Below are positions 24,301 to 39,300 of a stretch of DNA of 64,000 bases, piece by piece. This DNA is from Beroe forskalii (Eukaryota; Ctenophora; Nuda; Beroida; Beroidae), in contig WFMF01000125.1 in NCBI GenBank assembly GCA_011033025.1, forward strand, positions 1 through 64,000, given 5' to 3'. Position numbers and translations under genes: made by a program. Under the pieces are notes generated by a model. It saw nothing but the letters and a program-made list of their open reading frames with translations, made no database searches and was not told the origin of the DNA. The stretch's first letter is position 1. Every line of letters starts with the position of its first letter.

Positions 24301-27300
24301 CCTTGCGGCAGTCTCCATCAAACCATGAGGCTTTGTTGTGGTACTTCCGCTTAGGGGGGCCACTTTTCCTGTCCAGCGTGTTAATTGCCACATCTTGGAT
24401 GATTTTAATAAGTTTGGAGTTGATACTGTAGACATCATCAGAGGTTTGGGTTTTTTGGGCGCATAACAGATTCATTCTAGCAATGATGCCTGGGTTACTC
24501 TGGCCCTTGATGAATTGCTGGGCAGACCTGTTTTCCAGTTTTTCCCATTTGAAACCAGGTGGAACGTTTTCAAAGTCGGCCCTCTCAACTCATGCCGCAT
24601 GTTGGAGAGACTAGGGGCGGAGACTGCAGATGAGAGGTCGGTGGTCAGAGATGGAGGTCAGGTCTAACAACTTAAGTGATGCCACTTCATGGAAAACCTC
24701 ATAAGAGGCAAGAAAGTAGTCAACTACACTTTGCCCCTGTAGTTGATGCAAGTATAGTCACCCAGAACGTTTCCTATAGCCGCTCCATTTACAATCTTGG
24801 CATTGTGTAGGGTGGCTAGCTCTAGAGCTCGGCCCCTGTTGTTGATGGTACTATCTTGGCTGCACCTGAGCCGGGAGATTTAGTGGGGAGACTGCTTTGC
24901 GGTGAGGAAGTTGCCACTTGCTAGGTTGTCTTGCATGAGATCTTCCCTGATGCAGATGCTGTTTCATTGCCTGTTCTTGCATTGAAGTCTCCACAAAGCA
25001 AAGAGATGATCATCCCCCTTTGGCTATCAAGAAGTTGCCAAGGCTCTCGAGTGTGTCCTCAAAAGTGCCATTTGCCATGAGTTTCTGCTTGTATGAGGAA
25101 TTTACTGGTGAGTCGTAGACATTAACATAATGTCCTGACCAAATATCTCAACGAAATGCCTCAACCAAATGTATCAACCAAATTTTTAAACCAAATGTCT
25201 CAACCAAATGTCTCAACCAAATGTACAAATGCCTCAACGAAATATATCAACCAAATGTCTCAACCAAATGTCTCAACCAAATGTGTCAACCTAATTTCCC
25301 AAACAAATGTCTCAACCAAATGTCTCAACCAATGTGTCAACCAAATAGGTCAACCAAATGTGTCAACCAAATGTGTCAACCAAATTTCTCAACATAATTT
25401 CCTGACCAAATATCTCAACGAAATGCCTTAACGAAATGTATCAACCAAATGTCTAAACCAAATGTCCCAACAAAATGTCTCAACCAAATGTCTCAACCAA
25501 TGTGTCAACCAAATGGGTCAACCAAATGTGTCAACCAAATGTGTCAACCAAATGTGTCAACCAAATTTCTCAACATAATGTCCTGACCAAATATCTCAAC
25601 GAAATGCCTCAACCAAATGTATCAACCAAATGTTTAAACCAAATGTCTCAACCAAATGTCTCAACCAAATGTACAAATGCCTCAACGAAATATATCAACC
25701 AAATGTCTCAACCAAATGTCTCAACCAAATGTCTCAACCTAATTTCCCAAACAAATGTCTCACCCAAATGTCTCAACCAATGTGTCAACCAAATAGGTCA
25801 ACGAAATGTATCAACCAAATGTCTAAACCAAATGTCCCAACGAAATGCCTCAACGAAATGCCTCAACCTTATGTCTCAACCTAATGTATCAAGCAATTAA
25901 TGTTCCGACCAATTGTTTCAACCAAATGTCTCAACCAATGTGACAAACAAATGTGACAAACAAATGTCTCAACCAAATGTCTCAATCAAATATCTCAACC
26001 AAATGTCCCGACCAAATGTCCCGACCAAATATCTCAATTAAATGTCTCAACCAAATGTCTAAACCAAATGTCTCAACTTTATGTCTCAAATTTATGTCTC
26101 AACTTTATGTCTCAACCAAATGTCCCTACCAAACGTCTCAACCAAATGTCTCGAGATATTTCGTTGAGGCATTTGGTTGAGACATTTGTTTGAGACATTT
26201 GGTTGATACAAAATGTCTCAACTTTATGTTTCAACCAAATGTCTCAACCAAATGTCTCAAGCAAATGTCTCAACGAAATGTCTCTATCAGAACCATGAAA
26301 CCAAGCAAAGACACAAATAAAAAATAGAATATGAAAGCTATTGAAACTCCCACTTATCACACACGTAACACTAACAGATGGCAGGGTATGAGGGTTCTGT
26401 CTCTCAGTACCGCGTGAGGTTTGAGCTGGGATTCCCAGTCAGAGTAACGCGTGAGATTTGAGCTAAGATTCTTCAGTCAGAGTAACGCGTGACAGAACCT
26501 CCACGGAGATCAAACAGCAGCCGTCACTTCTAGGATAGCTAACTACCACTACAACTGCGTTATGGTCACCTTGGTTACCATGGTTACGACCTGTTGCCAT
26601 GGTTACAACCTGTTGCCATGGTTACAACCTGTTGCCATGGTTACAACCTGTTGCCATGGTTACAACCTGTTGCCATGGTTACAACCTGTTACCATGGTTA
26701 CAACCTGTTCCCTTGGTTACAACCTGTTACCATTGTTACATCCTGTTACCATGGTTACGACATGGCCTCACTGCATGGTGACTGTTGGTGTTAAACTGGG
26801 AGGCACTTCCTTCATAAATTCAATATTTTGATGGTTTAATATTTTATTCATAATGATATTATGTAATAACAGCAAGGCAGTTCCGCGGTTATTCATGCAA
26901 GATTTTATACAAATACTAGCAATAGCGATTAAATCTTCCTTTTACGTTAATGGAAGGGGTTACCGCCCTGGCCAGGGCAGGTATTGAACACCTCCCTGTT
27001 CCTTAACGTTAACGAACGCCTGAATCCTGCCAGGACCCTTGAGAGGAGAGCTGTTCTGTAGGACAGGATTTCTATAAACGCGTGGTCGGATGCCTTCTCC
27101 TACTTTATTTCTTCCCTTTATTGTGTTGCTTATGCGGTAGATCACATTATGAGGGTACAGTAGAGTTGTGCGGATGTGGCAATGTGATCTGATGATACTT
27201 TAATCACTTCTGAAACAAGCGCATCACGAGATACAGTGTCTATGTGATCCATGTTTATGCGTGATTGGAGAATTCTACGTGAATGTGACCCCTACTTCAC

Positions 27301-30300
27301 GTCTGAATATCGTCCCACTACAGCTCCAGAGACGGCAAGCTCCTGCCAGATGGCAGACAGTCCGGGAGGAACGCCTGCCCTGGACGCCTCTACAGTCTCA
27401 ATGATACCTTCCACTCCCTTTGCAAACCTCACTTCCCACCCTGCTGACGCCACAGACTCCAATGCTGCTGAGGCCTGCTCCAACATCAAGCAGATGGCTG
27501 CCACAACCACCACCACCAACCACCGGATCTACTGTGTTGTGACTGGTCCTTTCCTGCTGAAACCCTCAACACCTCCCTCAACCACCTCCCTCCGTGCCAG
27601 ACGGAATCAGAATCTTCGCCCCAGAGCACCTCCTTCCCTTGCCGACCTCCACCTTGCACCCGGAGACTGTCAGACCCTCAGACAAGCAGACCTCCACCTT
27701 GCACCTGGAGACTGTCAGACCCTCAGACAAGCAGACATGCTCCTCTACCACAATGCTTCTGATGAGAGGGGGGTCATCATCCTTGCCACCAATGACAACC
27801 TCCCACTTACCTTGCAGAAAGCTCCAGCAGGTACCTCGACGGAACCTTCAAGTCCTCCCCTAACTCTTCTATCAGATCCTCATCCTCGATGCAGACTCCC
27901 CACACACACTGATGACAGATCCTGGTGCCTCCCCACCGTCTAAATCCCCACTGTGGGGATTTGCCGACCTAACCCTGGTTTACCGTCGCCGACCTAACGT
28001 CCACCGACCTCGCGTCCACCGACTTAGTGTCCCCCGACCTCGTGTCCGGTTCCATTATATAAACCTATCAAAACACTGCGGCTTATATGAACACCTACTG
28101 TGTCCCTGATTAGCATCTTATTGCTTCCTGGCTAATTGCCCCTAGCATCTGATTGCTTAGGTCTGCTTGAGCGTGTAGACTGTCGGCCTTAGATAAAGGA
28201 GCACTCAAAAATCTACTTAAGCGTTGAATCCGGACGAGGGTCGTCAGATCCGAGCGGGAAGAAATAATGTTGTTTGATCGGAGAATTAGTTGATCTCAGT
28301 CATTCTCAGATAGTCGCTGTCAGATATTTCGGTACAAAACCACAGTAGTACAGTACTAAATCTGTACTGTGGTTTGTGGATTAAGGGGGCAAGGGGGTCT
28401 TCTGGATGAGGATGGCCAAAATGGAGTTTTTGGCTAGAAATGATTTAGGAGCATCATAGCTACCAGAAAACTTTTTACGGACTGAAAAAATCTTGTTTCT
28501 AGCCTGAATTATGCGAGTTTGAAAATCGGAATTTACCTGTAATTACAGTATGCGTGCAAGCTTCAATTGCAATTTGCCGAAAACGATCTTAAAAATCTAT
28601 CTCCTCCTACATTTTTTGGTGAATCGTCCTGAAATTTTCCAGATAATACTATGTTCAAGGGATTGAAATAAAGAGATTTGTTTAGTAGATTTTTGATTTA
28701 GGCTTCAAACCGAAAATATTCAATTTTGATAATCAAAGTTGAAATTTGTACATATCGCCTCAATTTCGCGATACCTTAATTTCATGTAATAGGGCTTGCC
28801 ACATGACAGATGATAGATTCAGGTGAATTTGATTGATAGCCGGGTAATCGCTGGCATTGCTGACCTGGAAATTAATTGAAATGTCTGAAGTAATTAATTG
28901 AAATGTCTGAAGAAATTAATTGAAGTGTCTGAAGAAATTAAGTGAAATGTCTGAAGTGCTCGCATCCCTCCTGTACCTCCTACGACGGGGAGCTTTGTTG
29001 TTGGGCACCCTGAAAATTATTGATTTATTTTTTAATTGATTATAAGAACAACTTATAGTGAGATTTCTTGAAGTATTGATAAGGAATTGCTTGAAATTTG
29101 ACACGTCAAGTTGTCGGAAGTGCTCACTTCCCTGTTCTTCCTACGACGGAAAGGTGACAGCTGTTGGGCAGCCTGGGAATTACACTGAGAGTTCCATTAC
29201 CAAACCCCAATTATGGAAATAGTGAGATTATTGGATTATTTGATGGTTGATAGTGCGATTATGTGTGTACTGAAGCGGTGAGTAATAATGGCGAGACCCG
29301 AAGGGACGAGCCATTATTTCGTACCGAATTGGGTACTATAATACTACGTACCGTATTACGTACTACCTTAACGTACCGTATTACGTACTAACATAACGTA
29401 CCGAATTACGTACTAACATAACGTACCGTATTACGTACTAACATAACGTACCGTATTACGTACTAACATAACGTACCGTATTACGTACTAACATAACGTA
29501 CCGTATTACGTACTAACATAACGTACTATATTACGTACCAGCCCGCTTTTGATTTTTATATGTACACTGAAAATAACTTCAAAAGCACTTGAGGAACTCA
29601 TAGGGTGTTCAAAATGATCGCAGTCATCACATTATGGCAGGCGGAAAATGGTTTCAAAGCTTTCAGACCTTTCGTTTTTGAGTTAACTTTCAAGCCAAAA
29701 ACGTACTTTATAAGGGATGCACATATTTAAGATTTGTTTCAAAATCCACTCGTTTTTAGCAGTTTTGCAACAAAACTTATCCAGATACGTGCGTCCTTGC
29801 TAGAAAATGCAGTTTTAATCCTTATTAAATGAAGCACATTTCATACTTCGGTGTAAACTTGAGGACTGTATTGGGTAGAAATACGTTCCAAGTTCCATCG
29901 TAGTATCAGGAGGCTTTAAAGGGCAATTATTCGGTAAAAATAAGGGCTTTTTCATTCCAGCTTTATCGAAGAATGAAATCGACAATAAGTTTGGTCTGGG
30001 AAGTTTTCAATCAAACCGATTGGGGGAAAGCGTCACTCTTTCGAAACAAAAATATAAGATTAGTCAGGCGAAAATCACTCGTTAGAACTATTTGTGGGAG
30101 GGGTATATATTATTATGAAAGTTTCAATGCTGAGTTACCCATTTAATTGCAATACCGAGAGGTGAAACGACTGTAAACTGTAGCCCCATATTTAGCTGAG
30201 GTCGGGGAAGTTACGACCTGGTTTAACCATGAAACTCGAACTGTTACGCTCTAACCTCTAGACATGTATCTAAACGTGCTGTCACATGTGCTTGCTAGTA

Positions 30301-33300
30301 GGTAATCCTCCATGGAAACTGCAGGTCTGCAGGTGTATCCGTGGCAACGCGTTATTATGTGGTAACCATGGTGACAACTTATAGCTTCACTCCAAGTTTC
30401 GATTGAAGTTCTCCAAATAAAGGAGAAATTTAGAAAGTGGCCAAAAACAATGGATTTTGCTTATTTAAGACTTTGCTTCGGCAATGTGCAAACTTTGGAA
30501 AAAATGGAGTTTACAAAAGATGTCCATTCATTGATAGCAGCCATGAACGGGCATAAATTCGACAATTTTTCAAAACTCGGGTCAAGAAAGTTCTAGGCAC
30601 TTCATTAACAGCTTTAAAGGACCGCAATGGCCATGTTTATATACAACTTGTTTAATAAATATTTAATCTAAGAGAATTCAATCTCAATAAAGAGGTCAAA
30701 ATACACTTCCTTGGTTCAAATTTGGGAGTTTTTACCTTGTGCTGTCCATTTGAGGCTGAAAAGCTAAACAAAGTAAAAGCTAAACCCCCAGGAAGCTGCC
30801 TGAGGGTACGGACTGGTGGCGGTCCTCCCTTTCCCCCCCCTCACTAACCCCTCCCCCCCCCCTTTGTTTTCCCACTAATCCCCTCACTAACCCCCCCACT
30901 AACCCCCCCTCACTAATCCCCCCCTCCTAATCCCCCACCAACCCCTCCCCCCTCACCAACCCCCCTTTGTTTTAGCCCCCCCCTCACTAATCCCCCCTCA
31001 CTAACCCCCCCCCTCACTAACCCCCCTCACTAACCCCCCCCTCAATAACCCCCCTCACTACCCCCCTCACTAACCCCCCTCACTAACCCCCCCCCCTCAT
31101 TAACCCCCTCCCCCTCACTAACCCCCCCACTAACTCCCCCCCCCTCACCAACCCCCCCCCCTCACTCATCATCCCCCCTCACTAACCCCCTCTCTTTGTT
31201 TTAGCCCCAACCCTCCCCTTAACTCCCCTAACCCCCCCCACTAACCATCCCCCTCACTAACCCCCCTCCCCCCTCACTATCCCCCCCCCTCACTAATCCC
31301 TCTCCCCCTCACTCACCATCCCCCAGGAAGCTGCCTGAGGGTACGGACTGGTGGCGGTCCCTGTCCCTGTTTGTGATCCTGCTCCTGCGCTACCAATGCT
31401 TCAACCTGTGGTGGCTGATCTACTACGTCATCTACCCCTACCTCTACAAGTTCTCCGAGTACGAGTGGCCAGCCAATGGCCACGTGGCACACCTCATGCT
31501 GGCCCTATTCACTGAGGTGAGCTTGTACTGACTAACAACATTCTCCTGATCAATTGCTAAAGCAGATTGGGAGCATTAAGGGAAATCCACGAAATTAATT
31601 ATGCGTGAATTAAACGAAATAAACCGGTCCAAAGAAATTGATTTTTGATTAACCGTTTATAATGGGGCGGGTACGAAGTACTATGAACCTTGTCCATGTT
31701 TGGTTTGATAGTTTACTATAAATAAACAGGGTGTAATGAGAGTGACATTGGAGGATTGAGCAATCAACGTGTCATTCAAGTAGTCAATCACAGCACTTCT
31801 GTGGTTTGTAGATTAGAGTAAATCCCACGGAAAAGTCAATTGCAACCCCCCTACAATCAGTATCATCTATCAATCTTAGTGTTCTTCTTCTAGTTAAGGC
31901 TAACCCTTAACTCTATCAATCTTAGTGTTCTTCTTCTAGTTCATGCTAACCCTTAACTCTATCAATCTTAGTGTTCCTCTTCTAGTTCATGCTAACCCTT
32001 AACTCTATCAATCTTAGTGTTCTTCTTCTAGTTCATGCTAACCCTTAACTCTATCAATCTTAGTGTTCCTCTTCTAGTTCATGCTAACCCTTAACTCTAT
32101 CAATCTGAAGTTTGTTTCCTTGGTGGGTGTGGATAATTGGGGCTTTTATTGGTTCAAATTTTATCAGATCCAATTCACTTCTTACAGTATCACGTGGTAC
32201 TGATCACGTGGTACTAATCACGTGGTACTGATCACGTGGTACTGGTCACGTGGTACTGATCACGTGGTACTGGTCACGTGGTACTGGTCACGTGGTACTG
32301 GTCACGTGGTACCGATCACGTGGTACTGGTCACGTGGTACTGGTCACGTGGACCTGACCACGTGGTACTGATCACGTGGTACTGATCACGTGGTACTGAT
32401 CACGTGGTACTGATCACGTGGTACTGATCACGTGGTACTGATCACGTGGTACTGATCACGTGGTACTGATCACGTGGTACTGATCACGTGGTACTGATCA
32501 CGTGGTACTGATCACGGTACTGATCACGTGGTACTGATCACGGTACCGATCACGTGGTACTGATCACGTGGTACTGATAACGTGGTACTGATCACGTGGT
32601 ACTGATAACGTGGTACTGGTCACGTGGTACTGATCACGTGGTACTGGTCACGTGGTACTGATCACGTGGTACTGATCACGTGGTACTGATCACGTGGTAC
32701 TGATCACGTGGTACTGATCACGTGGTACTGATCACGTGGTACTGATCACGTGGTACTGATCACGTGGTACTGATCACGTGGTACTGATCACGTGGTACTG
32801 GTCACGTGGTACTGATCACGTGGTACTGACCACGTGGTACTGATCACGTGGTACTGATCACGTGGTACTGATCACGTGGTACTGATCACGTGGTACTGGT
32901 CACGTGGTACTGCTCACGTGGTACTGACCACGTGGTACTGATCACGTGGTACTGATCACGTGGTACTGATCACGTGATTTGTGCGGCCCGGGAAGAAGTC
33001 TAAAACATTCTGCAGCCCTTTGACGCATGTGTAGACGTAAGGTGCACAAAGCAAGCCATATACGTAGATTATCGCGGAATTTAGTTCACGGACTTAAAAC
33101 TTCACGGACATTAATATTCAATTTCACGCTGAGGTACTCAGCGTGAATGTAATTTCCGTGATAAGTATGTCCGATAAGGTATTCACACAAAGCAAACTAG
33201 TGGAATCTGGACAACCCAGAATACGTGCACATGCAGCGATTAATAGAGCTGCGCATTGTAGTGCGTAAAACTTGCTTTTCATAGGATCTTTGTCGAATTC

Positions 33301-36300
33301 GAAAACACCTAGTCTGTTTACGCGTTTTATCGTTTCAAGTGCACACGTCGTAATACGATTAGGGTAACTCCTTCAGCTGTACGCGTCTATAAGAAGGGGC
33401 ACTGTATAGTGTATACGTGGTTATTAGTGTCAGAAGATGAAAGGCTTGAGAATGCTGGAATCGCTGACATGGGAAAAGGAGGATTTGACATGGAAAAGGA
33501 GGATTTGACATGGGAAAAGGAGGATTTGACATGGGAAAAGGAGGATTTGACATGGGAAAAGGAGGATTTGACATGGGAAAAGGAGGATTTGACATGGGAA
33601 AAGGAGGATTTGACATGGGAAAAGGAGGATTTGACATGGGAAAAGGAGGATTTGACATGGAAAAGGAGGATTTGACATGGGAAAAGGAGGATTTGACATG
33701 GGAAAGGGAGGATTTGACATGGGAAAAGGAGGATTTGACATGGGAAAAGGAAGATTTGACAGCTCTCCAAACATCTGCTGATTGGTACTTGAGAAGGGTT
33801 TTTATAATCACTCCGTCAGTACACCTTGGACCTGTGAGTTGGAAATATGCAACGCCAGAATATGAAGATATGAGGTACAGCGATATTAGACAAAGTTTCG
33901 CAAGAGCCTACCTCACAAATTAAACGGCACTGATTTAATGCATGCCAGCCCAATAACTCCAGCCACGGTTAGGCACCACTGAGGGCTGTGTGAGAAATGA
34001 AATTATGGCAATAATGAATAGATAAAATCCCCCTTTAGGGCAACCCACAAACTGAATGAAAAGTGATAAGTGATACGTCACATTTCTTTAAAAAGCACCT
34101 GAGAAACACGTGGCGGCTTGACAGCGTGCAAATCCTTCTCAGGGAAAAGTTATCAAAACGATTGCATGACGAAAATGATAAATGAGTCATGGTAAGGTGT
34201 GTACTGCCAAATCTGCATAGTCTGTGAAATGCGTGTGAGTAAGAAGTGAAGTAGCTCATTCCAGGTGCTGCAATAAACTGCTTTAATCATTCTTCAGATG
34301 TCTCTGTAAAGTAATTCAATGAAATAGCTGAAATCACTACTTGGTGGTTCTCAAGTCACAGACTGAAGCTTTGAAGTGTCTTCCTCGAGCTTTACTAAAC
34401 ACATTGGTGCATTTAAAACGTTTCATAGGTAAGCAGCTTCTTGGGTGGCCTAGCACATGCGAATAATGCTTTATTAATCACGGTACCTGACTTGTTCGTC
34501 GTCATATCAAAGCTTAACATATTACCTGGTATAGTCCATAGTCAATAACATTTCTATCGCAATGATAACGAAGTGTAATACTGCGCCATGACGTACTTCA
34601 CAGTTTCAGTTCCACCAAACACCTCCTCACTAAGATTGTACATTTCTAGTAAGTATTTAGTTCTCATCGTTATTGATGCAATACCTCAGACGAATCGATA
34701 AACTCTGGAAACCTATGATTGGGTTGTTCTACTAACAGGCTAGAAACGAAGAGCATGGCTGGAGGGATGAGTTTCACTGCAAAATTATCCAATGGGATAC
34801 TAAATTGCTCATCGCTTATCTGTGTTAAAGGAAATTGAGCTGAAAAGATATGATATATAAAGATATAATTAGTTTTAAGTTTTAAGAAAAGAAAATGGAA
34901 AATGGAGAGCTGTTGGATAAAGGGATTGAGGTTTATTCATTCCAGGAGATCCAATAAAATTGGGGCGCTGCCGCACAATGAGCTGAAATGAGCTGAAATG
35001 ACGTGTAGTTCTGATTGGAGGCGTAGAGAACGTGACTACTTTGAATATATTGCTTTCAAATATAGGGTGCTGGAAATGTCAAAAATAAGTGCTCTGCTCC
35101 TTTGCAAAGTTAGTGTAAACTTCATTTCCACCTAACAGTAGACAAATGGACGTTGGGGATTGTATAAAGTCATAACTTTATAACAATGCTTTGTGGTGAT
35201 GCAATCGCTAATGAAAATAGGCAGTTTAAATCCAATCCAATGTTTCTGCAAATCAATATATTTCAACCTTGCTAGCAGCCTCTTTAATATTTCATTGGTA
35301 ACGATATTCAACCAAGGAAAAACCATCCAACCGATTAATGTTACTGTTATGAAAGGTGCTGATAACGGGCTTCTTAGGAAATGACGATAGAATGCTTTGA
35401 AAACTAAAAACCCAAATCAATTAAACTCCTGTTCATTCTTGATAATTCGTGTAAATGGGTAATTTCTCTTTGAGTTTTGTCCCAACTACATCATGGTGAT
35501 CTTGTTGCAATTGATATTCAACCAAATGATGCAATGGCCAATAAGTATCAAAATTTCTTATTTGAAGATGCGCATATTTTTCTCAAAAATACGCGACAAT
35601 AAATATCAACATCAGGTCTGAATAGGGGTGTTAGATGCGTTAAAAAATACGTGCACAGCACATAACCGAATAAAGTTTTGATATCGTCACCATTTAGAAT
35701 GCAAGCGCAAAGTTTTCGCACACATGACAAAACAAGTTAATCATTAAATTTGAACGATGCACTTTGGCTGATAATTGCGCTCCATGTCCTATTTTTTGCC
35801 GTATTTAAAAAAATACGTATCTAACATCCTTGCTCAGTGGGAATAGCCAGGAATCGAACCCTGCACCTTTCGGTTGCATGACAAACCGGATACCACTACA
35901 CCACTGACTGCCTCTCAAAGGCGTTATTAATTCTTCCTATCCCAGGTGGAGTACGCGGCAGAAACACAGACCCTTGACGCTGCCATTGGCTCCCACTCCG
36001 CCTTCAGACACTTGGATGCGGACAGGAGGGCCCTGAAACCGGTGCGGTTCACGACCATGCTGAAACTCCTCATTCGGAATAGCGCCGTGGAAAAAGACAT
36101 TCCCCCTGCCCACCGTGAGTGTGGAAATACTACCGGATCTAATCAGAACCTAATTAGGGGACTGTGAAAATACCACCTGATCTACTCAGAACCTAATTAG
36201 GGGGGGGGGGGCTGTGAAAATACACCAGATCTACTCAGAACCTAATAAGGGGGCTGTGAAAATACTACCAGATCTACTCAAAACCTAATAAGGGGGCTGT

Positions 36301-39300
36301 GAAAATACACCAGATCTACTCAGAACCTAATTAGGGGGCTGTGAAAATACTACCAGATCTACTCAAAACCTAATAAGGGGGCTGTGAAAATACACCAGAT
36401 CTACTCAGAACCTAATTAGGGGGCTGTGAAAATACTACCAGATCTACTCAGAACCTAATTAGGGGGCTGTGAAAATACCACCAGATCTACTCAGAACCTT
36501 ATTAGGGGGCTGTGAAAATACTACCAGATCTACTCAGAACCTAATTAGGGGGCTGTGAAAATACACCAGATCTACTCAAAACCTAATTAGGGGGGCTGTG
36601 AAAATACTACCTGATCTACTCAAAACCTTATTAGGGGGCTGTGAAAATACTACCTGATCTACTCAAAACCTTATTAGGGGGGCTGTGAAAATACCACCAG
36701 ATCTAATCAAAACCTAATTAGCGGGGGGCTGTGAAAATACTACTAGATCTACTCAGAACCTAATTAGGGGGCTGTGAAAATACCACCTGATCTACTCAGA
36801 ACCTTATTAGGGGGGCTGTGAAAATACCACCTGATCTACTCAGAACCTAATTAGGGGGGCTGTGAAAATACAACAGATCTAATCAGAACCTAATGGGGGG
36901 CTGTGAAAATACCACCTGATCTAATCAGAACCTAATTAGGGGGCTGTGAAAATACTATCAGCTCTACTCAGAAACTAATTAGCTGGGAGGGGGCTGTGAA
37001 AATACCACCTGATCTACTCAGAAACTAATTAGGGGGCTGTGAAAATACTACCGGATCTACTCAGAACCTAATTAGGGGGCTGTGAAAATACCACCTGATC
37101 TACTCAGAACCTTATTAGGGGCTGTGAAAATACTACTAGATCTAATCAGAACCTAATTAGGGGGCTGTGAAAATACTACCAGATCTACTCAGAACCTAAT
37201 TAGGGGGGCTGTGAAAATACTACCAGATCTACTCAGAAACTAATTAGCTGGGGGCTGTGAAAATACTACCAGATCTACTCAGAACCTTATTAGGGGCTGT
37301 GAAAATACTACTAGATCTAATCAGAACCTAATTAGGGGGCTGTGAAAATACCACCTGATCTACTCAGAACCTTATTAGGGGCTGTGAAAATACTACTAGA
37401 TCTAATCAGAACCGAATTAGGGGGGCTGTGAAAATACTACCCCCAATCCTACAGCAATATATTTTGTAGAAAGCATGTTCCCTCTTAAGCGCATAATCAA
37501 GTGTTTAAGCTGTGGATCATTTTAAAATGTTTAAATAGGTGGTATTTAATTTTAATAAACTTTCAAATGTATTATTCATCAAACTTACGAATTTATCTGG
37601 AAACAAATTAATGCATTGCATAAATTTTGATGTGATATAAGCAATGAAATGAACAAATAAAACAAGGAAATAAACTGTGTTCATTGTTTAAAAAATCCCC
37701 AAAGAAATGTGCACTAGAACGGATCAAAATACACCTAGTTTCCTGCCATTTCCCAAGCCAAGGATTGAAGTATTTGCTGATTTAGAGAACCGTTAAGATC
37801 CTGATCGCACAGATCAGTTATATAAGCGAGAATCATTTAGCGAAAACATAACCACTTAAGTCCTTCAAGTCATGAAGCTGCTTTATTCTGAACATATTTG
37901 GAGGTAATTGACTGAAACTCGAAATTAATCTGGCAAATATCAGTTACGGTTGCAGACGTGGAGCAGGATACTGTTATATCAATATATTATCCACACTCAG
38001 GAACTCTTAGTGACACTCAGGAACTCTTAGTAACACTCAGGAACTCTTAGTAACACTCAGGAACTCTTAGTAACACTCAGGAACTCTTAGTAACACTCAG
38101 GAACTCTTAGTGACACTCAGGAACTCTTAGTAACACGCTATATTTTAGTATTTTCCCAGCGCGTGCACCTCTTACCCCTCTCTCCTTTCCCCTCTTGCCC
38201 CTTCTTGGCTCTCACTTCCCTCTTGCCCCCACCCTCTTACCCCCTCTCACTTGCCCTCTAATCCCCCTCTCACTTGCCCCCTCTTAACCCTTCTCTTTAT
38301 CCCCTCTTTTTACCCCCCAATCTTTACCCCCTCTCTCTACCCCTGTCTCTCCAAACAAAAGAAATCTTTACCCCCCTTCCCCCTTTTCGTTACCCCCTCT
38401 CATCTCTCTTTACCCTCTCTCATCACCCACTCTTTACCCTCTCCCATCACCCACACTCTTTACTCCCTCTCTTTACTCCCTCTCTTTACCCCCTCTTTAC
38501 CCCCTCTCTTCACCCCCACTCTTTACCCCCCCTCTTTACCCCCCTCTTCACCCCCCACTCTTTATCCCCCTCTTTACCCTCCCTCTCTTCCCCCCCCTCT
38601 TCACCCCCTCCTCTTTACCCCCCACTCTTTACCCCCCTCTTTACCCCCTCTTTACCCCCTCTTTACCCCCTTCTCTTTACCCCCTCTTTACCCCACTCTC
38701 TTTACTCCCCTCTTTACCCCTTGACTTTACCCCTCTCTTACCCCTCTCTTCACCCCCACTCTTTACCCCCTCTTTTTTCTTTCTCTTACCCCCCTCTTTA
38801 CCCCCCTCTTCACCCCTCTTTACCCCCCCTCTTTACCCCCTCTCTTTACCCCCTCTTTACCCCCTCTTTACCCCCTCTTTACCCCCTCTCTTTACCCCCT
38901 CTCTTTACCCCCTCTTTACCCCCTCTCTTTACCCCCCTCTTTACCCCCTCTCATACCCTCTCTCCTCAGAGCACCTGCAGCCGCTGGCAGTCCTGAAGAG
39001 CATCTGTTCGCAGACGTGGGTTCCTGAGCTGTGTCTGAGCAGCCCTGAGAAGCTGGTGGATAGTCACCTGGTGGACAGGGAGATCACCCCGCACAACGCC
39101 CAGTCCCTCCTCCACCTTATCTGCAACCCCGCTGCTCCAGACCTGCCCTCCACCGAGCCCAAGGAGCTCATAGGCAACATCTTAAAGGTGGGTTGTTCGG
39201 TGGGGACTGTTAAGTGGGTGTCGTGTAGGTGTGGACTGTGGAGTGGGTGGGGACTGTGGACTGTGGAGTGGGTGTGGACTGTGGAGTGGGTATGGACTGT

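Noticed and set aside
23376-24431. Plus-strand frames of 64-119 codons within the LINE
   Set aside because: These are antisense shadows of the reverse transcriptase and linker on the minus strand.
33359-33923. Frames MGKGGFD / EKEDLTW / PFPMSNP over the 21-bp array
   Set aside because: Open on both strands simultaneously because the period is a multiple of three. No unique flanking domain.
35837-35914. Functional tRNA-Asp gene
   Set aside because: A and B boxes are good, but the acceptor stem does not pair and the T stem has mismatches. Pseudogene or SINE head is more likely.
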